NCBI GenBank assembly: GCA_028283745.1
Contig: JAPWJZ010000001.1
Span: forward strand, 62,001 to 126,000
Reading direction: 5' to 3'
DNA from: Micavibrio sp.
GTDB taxonomy: Bacteria; Pseudomonadota; Alphaproteobacteria; Micavibrionales; UBA2020
DNA: 64,000 bases
The notes under the pieces were generated by a model. It was not told where the DNA came from and made no database searches. It saw only the letters and a list, made by a program, of their open reading frames with translations. Positions 26,667 to 34,343 of this stretch are shown here, one piece after another; positions within the stretch are counted from its first letter, which is position 1; each line of letters starts with the position of its first letter. The position numbers were made by a program, and so were the translations under genes.

Positions 26667-26960
26667 ATGCAATTCATCATCATGGGCCACGACCACGCCG
26701 ATGCAAAGCCGCGGCGCGCGGAATCCCGCCAGGCGCACCTGGATGCGCTGGCACCGCTGAAGGATTCCGGCCGCGTGCTGTATGCCGCAGCCCTGCTGGA
26801 TGATTCCGCTGAAATGGTCGGCTCCATGATTGTGGCGGATTTTGACAGCCGTGCCGAAGTGGATGCTTACCTTGCCGCCGAGCCTTACGTGCAAAACAAC
26901 GTCTGGGGAAAAATTGACGTGACGGCCTGCAAGGTTGCGCCCAGCTTCGCCAAGAAATAA
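26667..26960 (+). CDS. YciI family protein
   Basis: A 97-residue small protein of the YciI fold. The N-terminal strand (M-Q-F-I-I-M-G-H-D-H), R-x2-R-Q-A-H-L-D-A-L-A-P-L-K, and a G-S-M-I-V-A-D-F-D-S-R-A-E-V-D-A-Y core are typical. Members adopt a ferredoxin-like dimer and may be small-molecule enzymes; the role here is unknown. It is 5 bp after the TMEM175 gene and followed by a strong terminator, so it ends the transcript starting at fabA. Confidence 0.82.
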   Translation: MQFIIMGHDHADAKPRRAESRQAHLDALAPLKDSGRVLYAAALLDDSAEMVGSMIVADFDSRAEVDAYLAAEPYVQNNVWGKIDVTACKVAPSFAKK

Positions 26961-26991
26961 GACTTTAAGAAATAATACTTTCGAAACACAT

Positions 26992-27038
26992 AAAAAAGCC
27001 GGCACTGCAACGGAGGGGCTGCAGTGCCGGCTTTTTTT
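26992..27038 (+). terminator. Strong bidirectional terminator after the fab operon
   Basis: AAAAAAGCCGGCACTGCA (26992-27009) pairs perfectly with TGCAGTGCCGGCTTTTTTT (27020-27038). A and T tracts on both sides let it serve the fab operon on the plus strand and the 27090-27521 gene on the minus strand. Confidence 0.92.
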
Positions 27039-27089
27039 ATGCGTGTAAGGACTGGTCTGGGCAGTCGTTACAGGTGAAGCGGTAAAGTG

Positions 27090-27521
27090 TTACGGGCGAC
27101 CGTCGCGGTCAACTTCGTATTCATCTTCGTGCCAGCGGTCGGCGGAGCGTTTATAGCGTTCTTCGGCAAAGCGGCTTTCATCGCCATCGCGGCCCCACAG
27201 CACGCCGCCGGGGCCGGTGCCTGTCAGGTTGCGTTCGGCAACTTTGCCCATCACATGCACGTCGCCTGTTTCTTCAAGGCGGGTAAGGTCAGGGCGGAGG
27301 TCTTGCAGGTTTTCACCGGCTGCATGCAGCCCTGCATCCATGTCGTCGCGGTCCATGTAGGTTTGCTCGAACTCGCGGTCAATTTCGCTGTCGCCCATTT
27401 CATAGACTTCACTGTTGACCAGCTCGGCATTGTCGCCAAGGTCGATGTCTTTCAGCGACGGCTCGCGGCGCATGCGTTTGCTGCCGTTGCGCTCTGTCGT
27501 CGGGTCTTTGAACTGTCCCAT
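27090..27521 (-). CDS. Hypothetical acidic, charged protein
   Basis: A 143-residue hydrophilic protein rich in Asp, Glu and Arg, with no hydrophobic core of length and no signal peptide. ATG 27521 (M-G-Q-F-K-D-P-T-T-E-R) follows AAGGGAGA; earlier in-frame ATGs lack this. The middle has E-I-D-R-E-F-E-Q-T-Y-M-D-R-D-D, and a glycine-rich G-T-G-P-G-G-V-L-W-G follows. Probably intrinsically disordered. No family recognised. Ends close to the bidirectional terminator. Function unknown. Confidence 0.55.
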   Translation of the reverse strand: MGQFKDPTTERNGSKRMRREPSLKDIDLGDNAELVNSEVYEMGDSEIDREFEQTYMDRDDMDAGLHAAGENLQDLRPDLTRLEETGDVHVMGKVAERNLTGTGPGGVLWGRDGDESRFAEERYKRSADRWHEDEYEVDRDGRP

Positions 27522-27603
27522 AGTCGTCTCCCTTATTAAATGTATCTTGTTGATAGGTTCTGCCGGAAACTTCATCGGTCTATAGGGTAAACGCCTGCTC
27601 AAA

Positions 27604-27640
27604 ATGAAAGTTCCGCCGCAGGCGGGGCCTGCGGCGGAAC
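27604..27640 (-). terminator. Probable terminator of the C26 hydrolase gene
   Basis: GTTCCGCCGCAGGC (27610-27623) pairs perfectly with GCCTGCGGCGGAAC (27627-27640) around a 3-base loop. On the minus strand TTTCATTTT follows. It lies about 25 bp past the stop of the minus-strand gene 27663-28403. Confidence 0.7.
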
Positions 27641-27662
27641 TATATGAAGCAAAAGGGAATAT

Positions 27663-28403
27663 TTATCCGCGGACGACGTCGCCGAAGGCCGCAAGAATGG
27701 TTTTGGAGGTATCGTTCAGGCGCCAGTCACCCTCGGGGTGCCACTGTGTGCCGACGATAAACTTGCGGCCGGGCAGTGAAATAGCCTCCACAACATCGTC
27801 CTCCGATACCGCTTCAACGAACAGGCCCTTGCCAAGTGTATTGATGCCCTGCTGGTGCAGCGAATTGACGGCGAATTCATGCGGCAGCTTCATGCGCTCG
27901 AACATGCCGCCTTTTTGCATGGTCACGTTATGCGCCGTGGTTTCGTAGATTTCCTTCAAGGGGCGGTCCTTGAAGCCCCGGTGGTCGCGCTTGCCGGGCA
28001 TTTCATGCACGCGCTGGTTCAGCGTGCCGCCCAGCGCAACGTTCAGTTCCTGAAAGCCGCGGCAGATGGCCATGACGGGCATGTCCATGTCAATCGCTTC
28101 GCGGATGAGGGGCAGGGTGGTGGCATCACGCTGCAAATCGAGTTCTTTATTGTCGAACACCTGTTCCGCGCCGTAGCAGGCGGGCGCAACGTGCGACGGC
28201 GAGCCGGTGAGCAGGACCGCATCAATCGAATCCGCGATCTCCTTGAAGCTGAAGTCTGCGCCAATCGCCGGAAGCATCAGGGGGATGCCGCCGATAATCT
28301 CCACCACCGCGCGCACGTATGTATCGCGGATGATGTGGCCCGGCATACCGTTATAGTCGATGATATTGCCGGGGATGCAGATGATAGGACGTTTCTTGGA
28401 CAT
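27663..28403 (-). CDS. Class I glutamine amidotransferase-like gamma-glutamyl hydrolase (C26)
   Basis: A 246-residue enzyme of the PuuD/peptidase C26 type. Nucleophile C114 is in M-A-I-C-R-G-F-Q-E-L-N; H222 and E224 are in G-T-Q-W-H-P-E, completing the triad. The family cleaves gamma-glutamyl bonds, for example gamma-glutamyl-GABA in putrescine catabolism. No other puu genes are visible, so the exact substrate is open. Start ATG 28403. The cupin gene (28460-28816) lies 56 bp upstream in the same direction, so the two may be an operon. Confidence 0.87.
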   Translation of the reverse strand: MSKKRPIICIPGNIIDYNGMPGHIIRDTYVRAVVEIIGGIPLMLPAIGADFSFKEIADSIDAVLLTGSPSHVAPACYGAEQVFDNKELDLQRDATTLPLIREAIDMDMPVMAICRGFQELNVALGGTLNQRVHEMPGKRDHRGFKDRPLKEIYETTAHNVTMQKGGMFERMKLPHEFAVNSLHQQGINTLGKGLFVEAVSEDDVVEAISLPGRKFIVGTQWHPEGDWRLNDTSKTILAAFGDVVRG

Positions 28404-28459
28404 TTGTTCCTCTATTGTTTGTCCGGTATTCGCTGCCGGTTTTTTTGGTGCTTGTTATT

Positions 28460-28816
28460 TTAAGACGCTTTTTCGTAAATGACAAAATACTTGCGGACGG
28501 GCGTGACCGCTTCCCACGTGCCCTTGAAGCCGGACGGCACGAGGAAGCTTTGCGGCGCATGGAAGTCCTGCGCGCTGCCGCTGTCATGCGTCAGGCGCAC
28601 ATGGCCTTCCAGCAGGGTGCAGAATTCATCTTCCGCATACGTCACCTGCCATTTGCCGGCCGAACATTCATAGATGCCGGCGTGAAATTCATCCGACTTG
28701 CTGGAGTAGAGAACCTTGTGCGCGCGCGTTGGCGTGCCTGCAACAACTCGGTCGGCATCGACTGCTTCCCAGCTGGCATTTTCCAGGGGCATTGTGGGGA
28801 AGGGAATGACTTTCAT
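28460..28816 (-). CDS. Cupin domain protein
   Basis: A 118-residue single-domain cupin. Beta-strand motifs G-I-Y-E-C-S-A-G-K-W-Q-V-T-Y, E-D-E-F-C-T-L-L-E-G and F-L-V-P-S-G-F-K-G-T-W fit the EutQ/DUF861 (Cupin_3) pattern. I start at ATG 28816, nine codons inside a longer open frame, because AAAGGAG is correctly placed. Function is unknown; such cupins often accompany amine or ureide metabolism, in line with the neighbouring C26 hydrolase. Confidence 0.75.
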   Translation of the reverse strand: MKVIPFPTMPLENASWEAVDADRVVAGTPTRAHKVLYSSKSDEFHAGIYECSAGKWQVTYAEDEFCTLLEGHVRLTHDSGSAQDFHAPQSFLVPSGFKGTWEAVTPVRKYFVIYEKAS

Positions 28817-28934
28817 GGCGGCTCCTTTGCGCGTTCTTGCCAATTATCTCATAGAAGGGTGGTGTTGCAGCAAGGGGCACAGACAAATTTTGTGCGCCTG
28901 TGGCCGAAATATTTTTTCATAACAATAAAAATGA

Positions 28935-29987
28935 TTATTTTAGCTGCGCGAAATAGCTATCTGCCTTCGCCGCATCGACGCTAACGCCAAGACCATCGCG
29001 GTACATGATGCCGAGCCGCTCGATGGCATGGCGGTCATGTTTTTCGGCGGCGTGTTCGTAATAGGTATGGGCCGCCGGGTAATTGCGCGGCACGCCTTGC
29101 CATCCGTCAAAGAATATATCCGCAGCCCTGGTGGTATAGAAGATGGGCGCGGCGGGGTTATTGGCCAGCTGCAAAATCCATTTAAGCGCCAGTTGCGGGT
29201 CGGCCTTGGTGCCTTTGCCGCCCGCATAAACATCCACCAGCGTCATTTGCGCCTGCAGCGTGCCAAGTTCCGCCGAACGGTTGATGAGGCCAAGGCCTTC
29301 GCTGGTGGCAACGTCGCCGCCTTGCCCTGACATCAGCATGCGACCTGCATCGAACATCGCGGTGCGGTTGCCGCCGTGCGCTGCCTTCAACAGCCAGACG
29401 CGCGCCTGTTTTTCATCCGCCGGCTGCTTGTAATTGAGGTAGAAGTTGCCAAGGCGGAAGGCGGCGTCGCCCGTATTCTGCGCGGCGGCTTTTTTGAACC
29501 ACTTTTCGGCTTCGGCATAGTCTGCCGTCAGGCCCTTGAAGTGCTTTTCGGCATACAAAAAGCCGAGGCGCAGCTGCGCCGGACCATAACCGGCCTCGGC
29601 CGCCTTCAAATACCAGCGGCGGGCGGATACATAGTCGGGTTCTGCATCGGTTGTGGTGAAGTAAAGCTCCCCCAAGGCGTAGGCGGATATCATATCGCCG
29701 CCGTTTGCCGCCAGTTCATACCAGTGCTGTGCCTGTTTGCGGTCTATGGGGTGGTCGCAGGTGCCATCTTCAAACGCCTGGCCGAGCAAATATTGATCAT
29801 GCACTGCACCATGGAAGGCGGCGGGGGCATTCGGGCAGGCTAAAGGCTCCTTCGCCAGTGCGGGCAGGGTGCCAAGGAGCATGGAAAGGGTGAATGAAAG
29901 GGCAATGACCCCCGTGCGCGGGTGATGCCGGGTGTGTTGACGGGCACAAGCCATCAAGTTGCAAACGGTTTTCATGTAGCGGGCCAT
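28935..29987 (-). CDS. Sel1-like repeat protein, exported
   Basis: About 350 residues. A basic N-region and hydrophobic stretch (G-V-I-A-L-S-F-T-L-S-M-L-L-G-T-L-P-A-L-A) form a signal peptide. Then about six Sel1-type TPR repeats follow, for example A-Q-H-W-Y-E-L-A-A-N-G-G-D, A-R-R-W-Y-L-K-A-A-E-A-G-Y-G and A-E-K-W-F-K-K-A-A. Sel1 proteins bind partner proteins; the partner is unknown. The start is uncertain: ATG 29987 and 29975 both precede the signal sequence, and neither has a strong ribosome site. The upstream gap to the next gene is about 560 bp. Confidence 0.8.
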   Translation of the reverse strand: MARYMKTVCNLMACARQHTRHHPRTGVIALSFTLSMLLGTLPALAKEPLACPNAPAAFHGAVHDQYLLGQAFEDGTCDHPIDRKQAQHWYELAANGGDMISAYALGELYFTTTDAEPDYVSARRWYLKAAEAGYGPAQLRLGFLYAEKHFKGLTADYAEAEKWFKKAAAQNTGDAAFRLGNFYLNYKQPADEKQARVWLLKAAHGGNRTAMFDAGRMLMSGQGGDVATSEGLGLINRSAELGTLQAQMTLVDVYAGGKGTKADPQLALKWILQLANNPAAPIFYTTRAADIFFDGWQGVPRNYPAAHTYYEHAAEKHDRHAIERLGIMYRDGLGVSVDAAKADSYFAQLK

Positions 29988-30544
29988 GTACCAGCATATG
30001 TCCTTCGCATGTGAATGTCGAGATGCCGTGGTGCCATGACGGATGATGCGGGGGCGGTGATGAAACGTGACGGAAGACGATTTTTTTGTCCGCCGGACCT
30101 CATCAACGGTCAAAAGACTCAAAATCCGTCACTTCATCACGCCCCGAGTCTCGGAACATGCATGACTGATTCGGGCGGTGGTGATGACGATGAACGGGCG
30201 CGATGAAAGTTTTGGTGGCACGCCATGCCACCAAAAAAAGTTCAGGCGGATGAAGATGATGGCGGCAAAAAAAATGGCAAAAAACGACAGGTGAAATGCT
30301 CATGGTGCGCGCAATAAAAAATGCATGGGTAGACATGAACATGCGCGGCTGAAAAAGTTCCGGAGACGTTGGCGCAAAAAGACGCATTTATTTAAAAATA
30401 TTTTTATGCAGAAAGTGCAGGAAGTGACGATTTCACGGGGGTTAAATGCATTTTTGAAGTATCTGTTTTTTACATGGCACAAAAGAGAAGGGCGCCCCTT
30501 GCGGGTCGCCCTTCACTTCAAGATAATAACTCGCGAGCGAGCTA
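29988..30544. other. Long intergenic region with a hairpin and no convincing gene
   Basis: This stretch contains several short open frames, none with a good ribosome site. One of 30 codons at 30226-30318 (plus strand, with a C-x2-C end) is noted with low confidence. A TTTTGGTGGCA/TGCCACCAAAA inverted repeat (30210-30236) is present but lacks a downstream T-tract in either direction, so it is not a standard terminator. The region is AT-rich toward the right end. It separates the Sel1 gene and the 35-residue Lys/Ala protein gene. Confidence 0.4.
30479..30514 (-). terminator. Probable terminator of the 35-residue protein gene
   Basis: GAAGGGCG (30487-30494) pairs with CGCCCTTC (30507-30514), and further pairing of the loop is likely. 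On the minus strand it is followed by TCTTTTGT. A second inverted repeat, TAATAACTCGC/GCGAGCTATTA (30524-30547, one mismatch), includes the stop codon of the gene. Confidence 0.6.
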
Positions 30545-30652
30545 TTACTTTTTCTTTTTAGCAGCCGTCTTTTTCTTGGCAGCAGCTTTTTTCTTCGGAG
30601 CTGCTTTTTTAGCGGCGGGTTTCTTAGCGGCGGTTTTCTTTTTGGTAGCCAT
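30545..30652 (-). CDS. Tiny Lys/Ala-rich histone H1-like protein, 35 residues
   Basis: A 35-residue frame made of only Met, Ala, Thr, Lys and Pro: M-A-T-K-K-K-T-A-A-K-K-P-A-A-K-K and similar to the end. The ATG at 30652 has GGAAG about 13 bp upstream, and a terminator follows. It resembles the C-terminal tails of bacterial H1-like and AlgP-type DNA-binding proteins, so a nucleoid or RNA-binding role is likely. Composition alone cannot prove translation, but the gene-like start, clean frame and terminator argue for it. It recalls the tail of the YceD-domain protein at 44188-45384. Confidence 0.6.
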   Translation of the reverse strand: MATKKKTAAKKPAAKKAAPKKKAAAKKKTAAKKKK

Positions 30653-30778
30653 TGTTTTTATCTTCCCTATTTGAGGTTGAACATGACCGGGAAAAAAGAA
30701 GATTGCTCTCCGTCTTTCCTAATCATAATTATATTTTAGAACGTCATATAATTGATTGTCAAAACAATATTGAAACGG

Positions 30779-30812
30779 AACGGGTCCATGGTGTGAACCA
30801 TGGACCCGTTTT
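30779..30812 (-). terminator. Long perfect hairpin, probable terminator
   Basis: AACGGGTCCATGGT (30779-30792) pairs perfectly with ACCATGGACCCGTT (30797-30810) around a GTGA loop. It lies downstream of the minus-strand gene 30906-31319. The T-tract on that side (CCGTTTC) is weak, so a terminator role is likely but not certain. Confidence 0.55.
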
Positions 30813-30905
30813 GGTGTCTTGCATCATCACTTCATCATCACTTGCGGTCATGTGACCCGCGCTTGCGCGCACAGACCGCATGATGCGTGATGACGGCGCG
30901 TTGTC

Positions 30906-31319
30906 TTACTCGTCGCTGCCGGTTGTTTTGCCGGCGCCGGTGTCTTCTTCGCCTTCGGCGGCATGGGCTTTCAGTTCATCGTCGTTATGACCCATGTCGT
31001 GCATGCATTTGGTGTAGGCGGCGGCGATTTTTTCGGCCGAAGCGTCCTTGCCATCGTCGCCTTTAAGGGCGGTGGAGCTGGCGGCGCAGGTATCGTGGTC
31101 GGCTTCAAAGGTATCGCCGCCTTTTGCGGGCGCCGCATCGTTAGACGTTGCGGCATCGGCGTTATCTGCAGCGGCTTCACCGTCGGAAGGGTCGGCGGCA
31201 GCGGTTGCGGCGGCCACTTTCATGTGCTTGGGGGCAGATTCATCGGCCTGCGCGAGGAAGGAAACGCTGGCAAAGGCGATGATGCCGAGGATCGCTGCGA
31301 TGGTCAGGTACTTTTTCAT
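30906..31319 (-). CDS. Small acidic periplasmic protein
   Basis: A 137-residue protein with a signal peptide (M-K-K-Y-L-T-I-A-A-I-L-G-I-I-A-F-A-S-V-S). The mature part is acidic and Ala/Asp/Glu-rich, with two cysteines (D-T-C-A-A-S ... T-K-C-M-H-D-M-G-H) that may form a disulfide. ATG 31319 follows GGAGC and begins the signal peptide; a longer in-frame start at 31490 is not supported. No family recognised. Probably soluble in the periplasm. Confidence 0.6.
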   Translation of the reverse strand: MKKYLTIAAILGIIAFASVSFLAQADESAPKHMKVAAATAAADPSDGEAAADNADAATSNDAAPAKGGDTFEADHDTCAASSTALKGDDGKDASAEKIAAAYTKCMHDMGHNDDELKAHAAEGEEDTGAGKTTGSDE

Positions 31320-31615
31320 GTTTTGATGCTCCGGAAGGAAGGTTTTGAAGGGGGGATCGCATGGCGTCGTCATGTAAGCGGCGGCGTTGGTGAAAACGAC
31401 CCCTGAATCATCGCGCCGCAGGCATGCACTTGGCAATACTCCGGCCCCAATTTCACCCCGCTGTGCCAAAAAGGATACGCACCCCGGCATTTTTCAATCT
31501 CAATTACATAAATAAAAGCAATAAACGCGCTGCGCATGTGCAGGAACTTGCCCTTGCACCATTCGTTGGCACGACAAGGGAAGCTTTTGTTCCCGTTTAA
31601 AGGAGACTCGACGCC

Positions 31616-32746
31616 ATGCAACGCAATTCCCCGCACCGCACTGTCACGCCCCACATCCTTATCATCGCCGGTCTCATGACAGCCGCGCTTACGCTTTCCA
31701 TGCCGCAAGCTGCCATGGCGAAAGGCGGCGGTGGTGCATCAGCTGCCGGTAATGGCGGAAGCCCCGTAAGCACTGCTGGGACTCTGCCGGGTAATGGTAC
31801 TGTGCCGGGGCAACCGAGCGCCGCCGTGCAGGCGACGCAGAATGCCGTGCCGCCCTCCAATGCGAATGCCGCGCCGGATGCGCTGTCCGCCCCCGGCCCG
31901 GCGGGAAGTGCGACCTCCGGCATCAGCGGCACAATCACGAACACCACCACCACTGCGGATACTGCCGCGAACCCGCCGCCAGCGCCGGGCGTGATCACCA
32001 ATAATACGACAACAGCAGATACCGCTGCGAACCCGCCGCAGGCTCCCGCCGGCACCATTACCAACGGCACCACGGCAGGGGATGCAGCGCAGCGGGCCAA
32101 TAATGCCGCTGCGGCACCTTCTAACGCCGCAACCATTACCAATAATGCCACTACCACATCATCCCCGCAGCCGGTTGCGGCGGGCACGGTGATTGATGCC
32201 GGCGGCCGTGTTGTGCCGGGCGGAAAAATTTCCAACGGCGTGTTGTACGATGCCAACGGTCTGCCTTTGGTTCGCGCCAGCTATGTGGACAGCAATGGCC
32301 GCCTGCTGGATGCGCGCGGCAGTGTGCTGGCCCCGGATATTTATACCGATGGCAATAACCACCTGTTTAACGCCAAGGGCGAACCGGTGGATGCCACTGG
32401 CCGCGTCCAGACGACGACAGCCGAAGCCAATAACGGCGTTGCTCCCCGCATCGTGATGGACAGAGCATCCCTGCGCCCGCTGGTGGTCGGTACGGTCATT
32501 ACGGATGACGGCAGGATCGTTTCCGGCGCGAAAATGGATAACGGCCACGTCGTGGATGCCAACGGGCAGATTATTTCCGCCAAGGGCACCTTTATCGACA
32601 AGCGCGGCCGCCTGGCGGATGCGAATGGCAACCTTTTAAACGAAGGCATCTTTGTGGATAGCAGCGGCAGGCTGGTGAACGCCAACGGCCAGTACATTAA
32701 CGCTTACGGCAAGGCGATTGACATGAATGGCAACCCGCTACCCTAA
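31616..32746 (+). CDS. Exported protein with a duplicated glycine/aspartate-rich domain
   Basis: A 376-residue protein. A signal peptide runs to about residue 35 (A-G-L-M-T-A-A-L-T-L-S-M-P-Q-A-A-M-A). Residues 36-180 are low-complexity Thr/Ala/Pro/Asn with near-exact repeats (T-T-T-A-D-T-A-A-N-P-P twice). Two homologous blocks of about 75 residues follow (starting G-T-V-I-D-A-G-G-R-V-V and G-T-V-I-T-D-D-G-R-I-V), each made of 11-13-residue units with D-x-x-G-R-L-x-[DN]-A-x-G. The units suggest a beta-strand repeat fold. ATG 31616 follows AAAGGAGACTCG. No family recognised. Confidence 0.7.
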   Translation: MQRNSPHRTVTPHILIIAGLMTAALTLSMPQAAMAKGGGGASAAGNGGSPVSTAGTLPGNGTVPGQPSAAVQATQNAVPPSNANAAPDALSAPGPAGSATSGISGTITNTTTTADTAANPPPAPGVITNNTTTADTAANPPQAPAGTITNGTTAGDAAQRANNAAAAPSNAATITNNATTTSSPQPVAAGTVIDAGGRVVPGGKISNGVLYDANGLPLVRASYVDSNGRLLDARGSVLAPDIYTDGNNHLFNAKGEPVDATGRVQTTTAEANNGVAPRIVMDRASLRPLVVGTVITDDGRIVSGAKMDNGHVVDANGQIISAKGTFIDKRGRLADANGNLLNEGIFVDSSGRLVNANGQYINAYGKAIDMNGNPLP

Positions 32747-32823
32747 AACAGACAACATGAACCGCTAACTGGCGGGTTGAAATTCCGGTCAAGGACCGCC
32801 CTTCCTTCCGGCAACGCCGCCAG

Positions 32824-32873
32824 AGCCTATGCCGGACATCCTCATTATTCAGGATGTCCGGCATAGGCTTTTT
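32824..32873 (+). terminator. Very strong terminator after the duplicated-domain gene
   Basis: AGCCTATGCCGGACATCCT (32824-32842) pairs perfectly over 19 bp with AGGATGTCCGGCATAGGCT (32851-32869), followed by a T-run. It lies about 80 bp past the stop of the 31616-32746 gene. Confidence 0.9.
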
Positions 32874-32965
32874 AACGCTTTGTTCATAAACGGAACGCAA
32901 TGCGCCAAACGCCCGTTAGCAGCTCCGATATCTATTTCAAACATTCACAATCTGGAGGCGACAAA

Positions 32966-33043
32966 ATGGGACGTGGAATTCTTCTTTGGCTGCTGGGCGT
33001 ACCGCTGCCAATCATCATCCTGCTTTCATTCCTGCATAATTAA
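32966..33043 (+). CDS. 25-residue membrane peptide
   Basis: A short frame M-G-R-G-I-L-L-W-L-L-G-V-P-L-P-I-I-I, then L-L-S-F-L-H-N. GGAGG is placed 7 bp upstream of the ATG. The product is a single hydrophobic helix with a basic N-terminus. I recall similar short peptides (M-G-R-G-x-L-L-W-L-L-G-I-P) from other proteobacteria. The following gene (33068-33964), a membrane protein, starts 24 bp later, so the two are probably cotranscribed. Confidence 0.75.
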   Translation: MGRGILLWLLGVPLPIIILLSFLHN

Positions 33044-33067
33044 CATTTTTACCGGAAGGATTCCGAC

Positions 33068-33964
33068 ATGACCCGACCTGTTACCGCCCTTTCCCCCGCC
33101 GGGGATCATAACGCCGAGCTTGATTTCTCGGTCGGTGCCGTTTCCTGGCCTGCGATTATCGCGGGCGGGGTTGCCACCATCGCCATCTCGCTGCTGCTGA
33201 CGCTGTTCGGCGCGGGGCTGGGGCTTTCGTTCACCTCGCCATGGAGCAATGCGGGCATTTCCGGCGTGGCCTTCACCATCAACGCCGCTATCTGGCTGAT
33301 TATTGTGCAGTGGGCGGCTTCCGCCTTCGGCGGTTACATCGCCGGCCGCCTGCGCACGCGCTGGACGCGTGTGCATACGGATGAAGTCTTCTTCCGCGAT
33401 ACCGCACACGGCTTCCTGTCATGGGCGCTGGCGGCGGTCTTTACGGTGGCCTTCCTGACCAGCGCGGTTGCCTCCGTCATTGGCGGCGGCGCGCGCATGG
33501 CGGGGCCCATGGCATCCGCTGGCGCTGCAACGTCGGCAATGTCTGCACCTGCAAAGCCGGGTCCTGGCATGATGGCTGGCCCCGATAACGGCCCCTTCGC
33601 GTACTACGTTGACGGCCTGTACCGTGGCGGCAAGACCAGCGCGGTTGACCCCGAAGCCCGCGGCGAAACCACGCGCATCCTGCTCAACAGCCTCAAGTCC
33701 GACAATATGCCGGATGCAGACCGCGACTACCTTGCCAAAGCTGTTGAAACCCGCGCCGGCGTTTCGCATGAAGAAGCCCTGCGCCGCGTGACGGATGCTG
33801 AAGCCGGACTCCGCGACATGGAAACGAAAACGAAAGAGGCCGCCGATGCCGCGCGTAAATCCGCAGCGTCCTTCGCTTTCTTTACGTTCTTCTCCATGCT
33901 GATCGGCGCGTTTATCTCCTCCGTCGCGGCAGCGATTGGCGGCAGCCAGCGCGACGCGTACTAA
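33068..33964 (+). CDS. PhnA-like membrane protein
   Basis: A 298-residue protein. Three membrane segments lie in the first 150 residues (about 25-55, 65-90, 112-140). V-S-W-P-A-I-I-A-G-G-V-A-T and H-T-D-E-V-F-F-R-D-T-A-H-G-F-L are conserved blocks I recall from proteins labelled PhnA-like in rhizobia and relatives. A soluble loop with helical heptads (about 190-265) is followed by a last membrane segment near 272-292. A 25-residue membrane peptide is encoded just upstream. Function is unknown; the annotation PhnA-like has no phosphonate basis. Confidence 0.7.
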   Translation: MTRPVTALSPAGDHNAELDFSVGAVSWPAIIAGGVATIAISLLLTLFGAGLGLSFTSPWSNAGISGVAFTINAAIWLIIVQWAASAFGGYIAGRLRTRWTRVHTDEVFFRDTAHGFLSWALAAVFTVAFLTSAVASVIGGGARMAGPMASAGAATSAMSAPAKPGPGMMAGPDNGPFAYYVDGLYRGGKTSAVDPEARGETTRILLNSLKSDNMPDADRDYLAKAVETRAGVSHEEALRRVTDAEAGLRDMETKTKEAADAARKSAASFAFFTFFSMLIGAFISSVAAAIGGSQRDAY

Positions 33965-33985
33965 GCATACGTTAACGGCCATATA

Positions 33986-34020
33986 AAAACGGCCTTCCTG
34001 TAAAGGGGAGGCCGTTTTTT
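33986..34020 (+). terminator. Terminator after the PhnA-like gene
   Basis: AAAACGGCCTTCC (33986-33998) pairs with GGGAGGCCGTTTT, followed by further T residues. It lies about 20 bp after the stop of 33068-33964. Confidence 0.85.
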
Positions 34021-34037
34021 GTGCTTTATTGCGGGTA

Positions 34038-34064
34038 ATAAAAAAGCCGGCAATGCATGCCGGC
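34038..34064 (-). terminator. Terminator of tRNA-Lys
   Basis: GCCGGCA (34046-34052) and TGCCGGC (34058-34064) form a short stem with a 5-base loop. On the minus strand a T-run (34038-34045) follows directly. It lies 20 bp past the 3' end of the tRNA-Lys gene. Confidence 0.75.
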
Positions 34065-34083
34065 TATTTGTAAGGAGTTGAGA

Positions 34084-34158
34084 TGGTGATCCCGCTGGGA
34101 TTTGAACCCAGGACCCTCTGATTAAAAGTCAGATGCTCTACCGCTGAGCTACGGAATC
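34084..34158 (-). tRNA. tRNA-Lys (anticodon TTT)
   Basis: A full cloverleaf. The acceptor GATTCCG pairs with CGGGATC, the D-arm contains GTAGCTCAGCGGTAGAGC, the anticodon stem is CTGAC... with loop CTTTTAA (anticodon TTT), and the T-arm is CTGGGTTCAAATCCCAG. The discriminator A and CCA are encoded. It stands alone with its own terminator. Confidence 0.97.
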
Positions 34159-34343
34159 ACTAATCGTCTCAAGAAGTTGGAACATAAAGGATTGTTCCGA
34201 ACGGGGCAAGTTATATTCCCATTTCCCTATTTTGTAAATTTAAATTTGAACATAAACGCAGAATTCTGAAACTTCGTTTAAATACATAATGTTATCGCCC
34301 GCTATGGGCGGGCCGAAACGGGCAAAAGGCCGCCCGCGGCAGG

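Noticed and set aside
30226-30318. 30-codon plus-strand micro-frame ending in C-x2-C
   Set aside because: The start lies within a hairpin and only a weak GGTGG precedes it. It is mentioned as an observation but not called as a gene.
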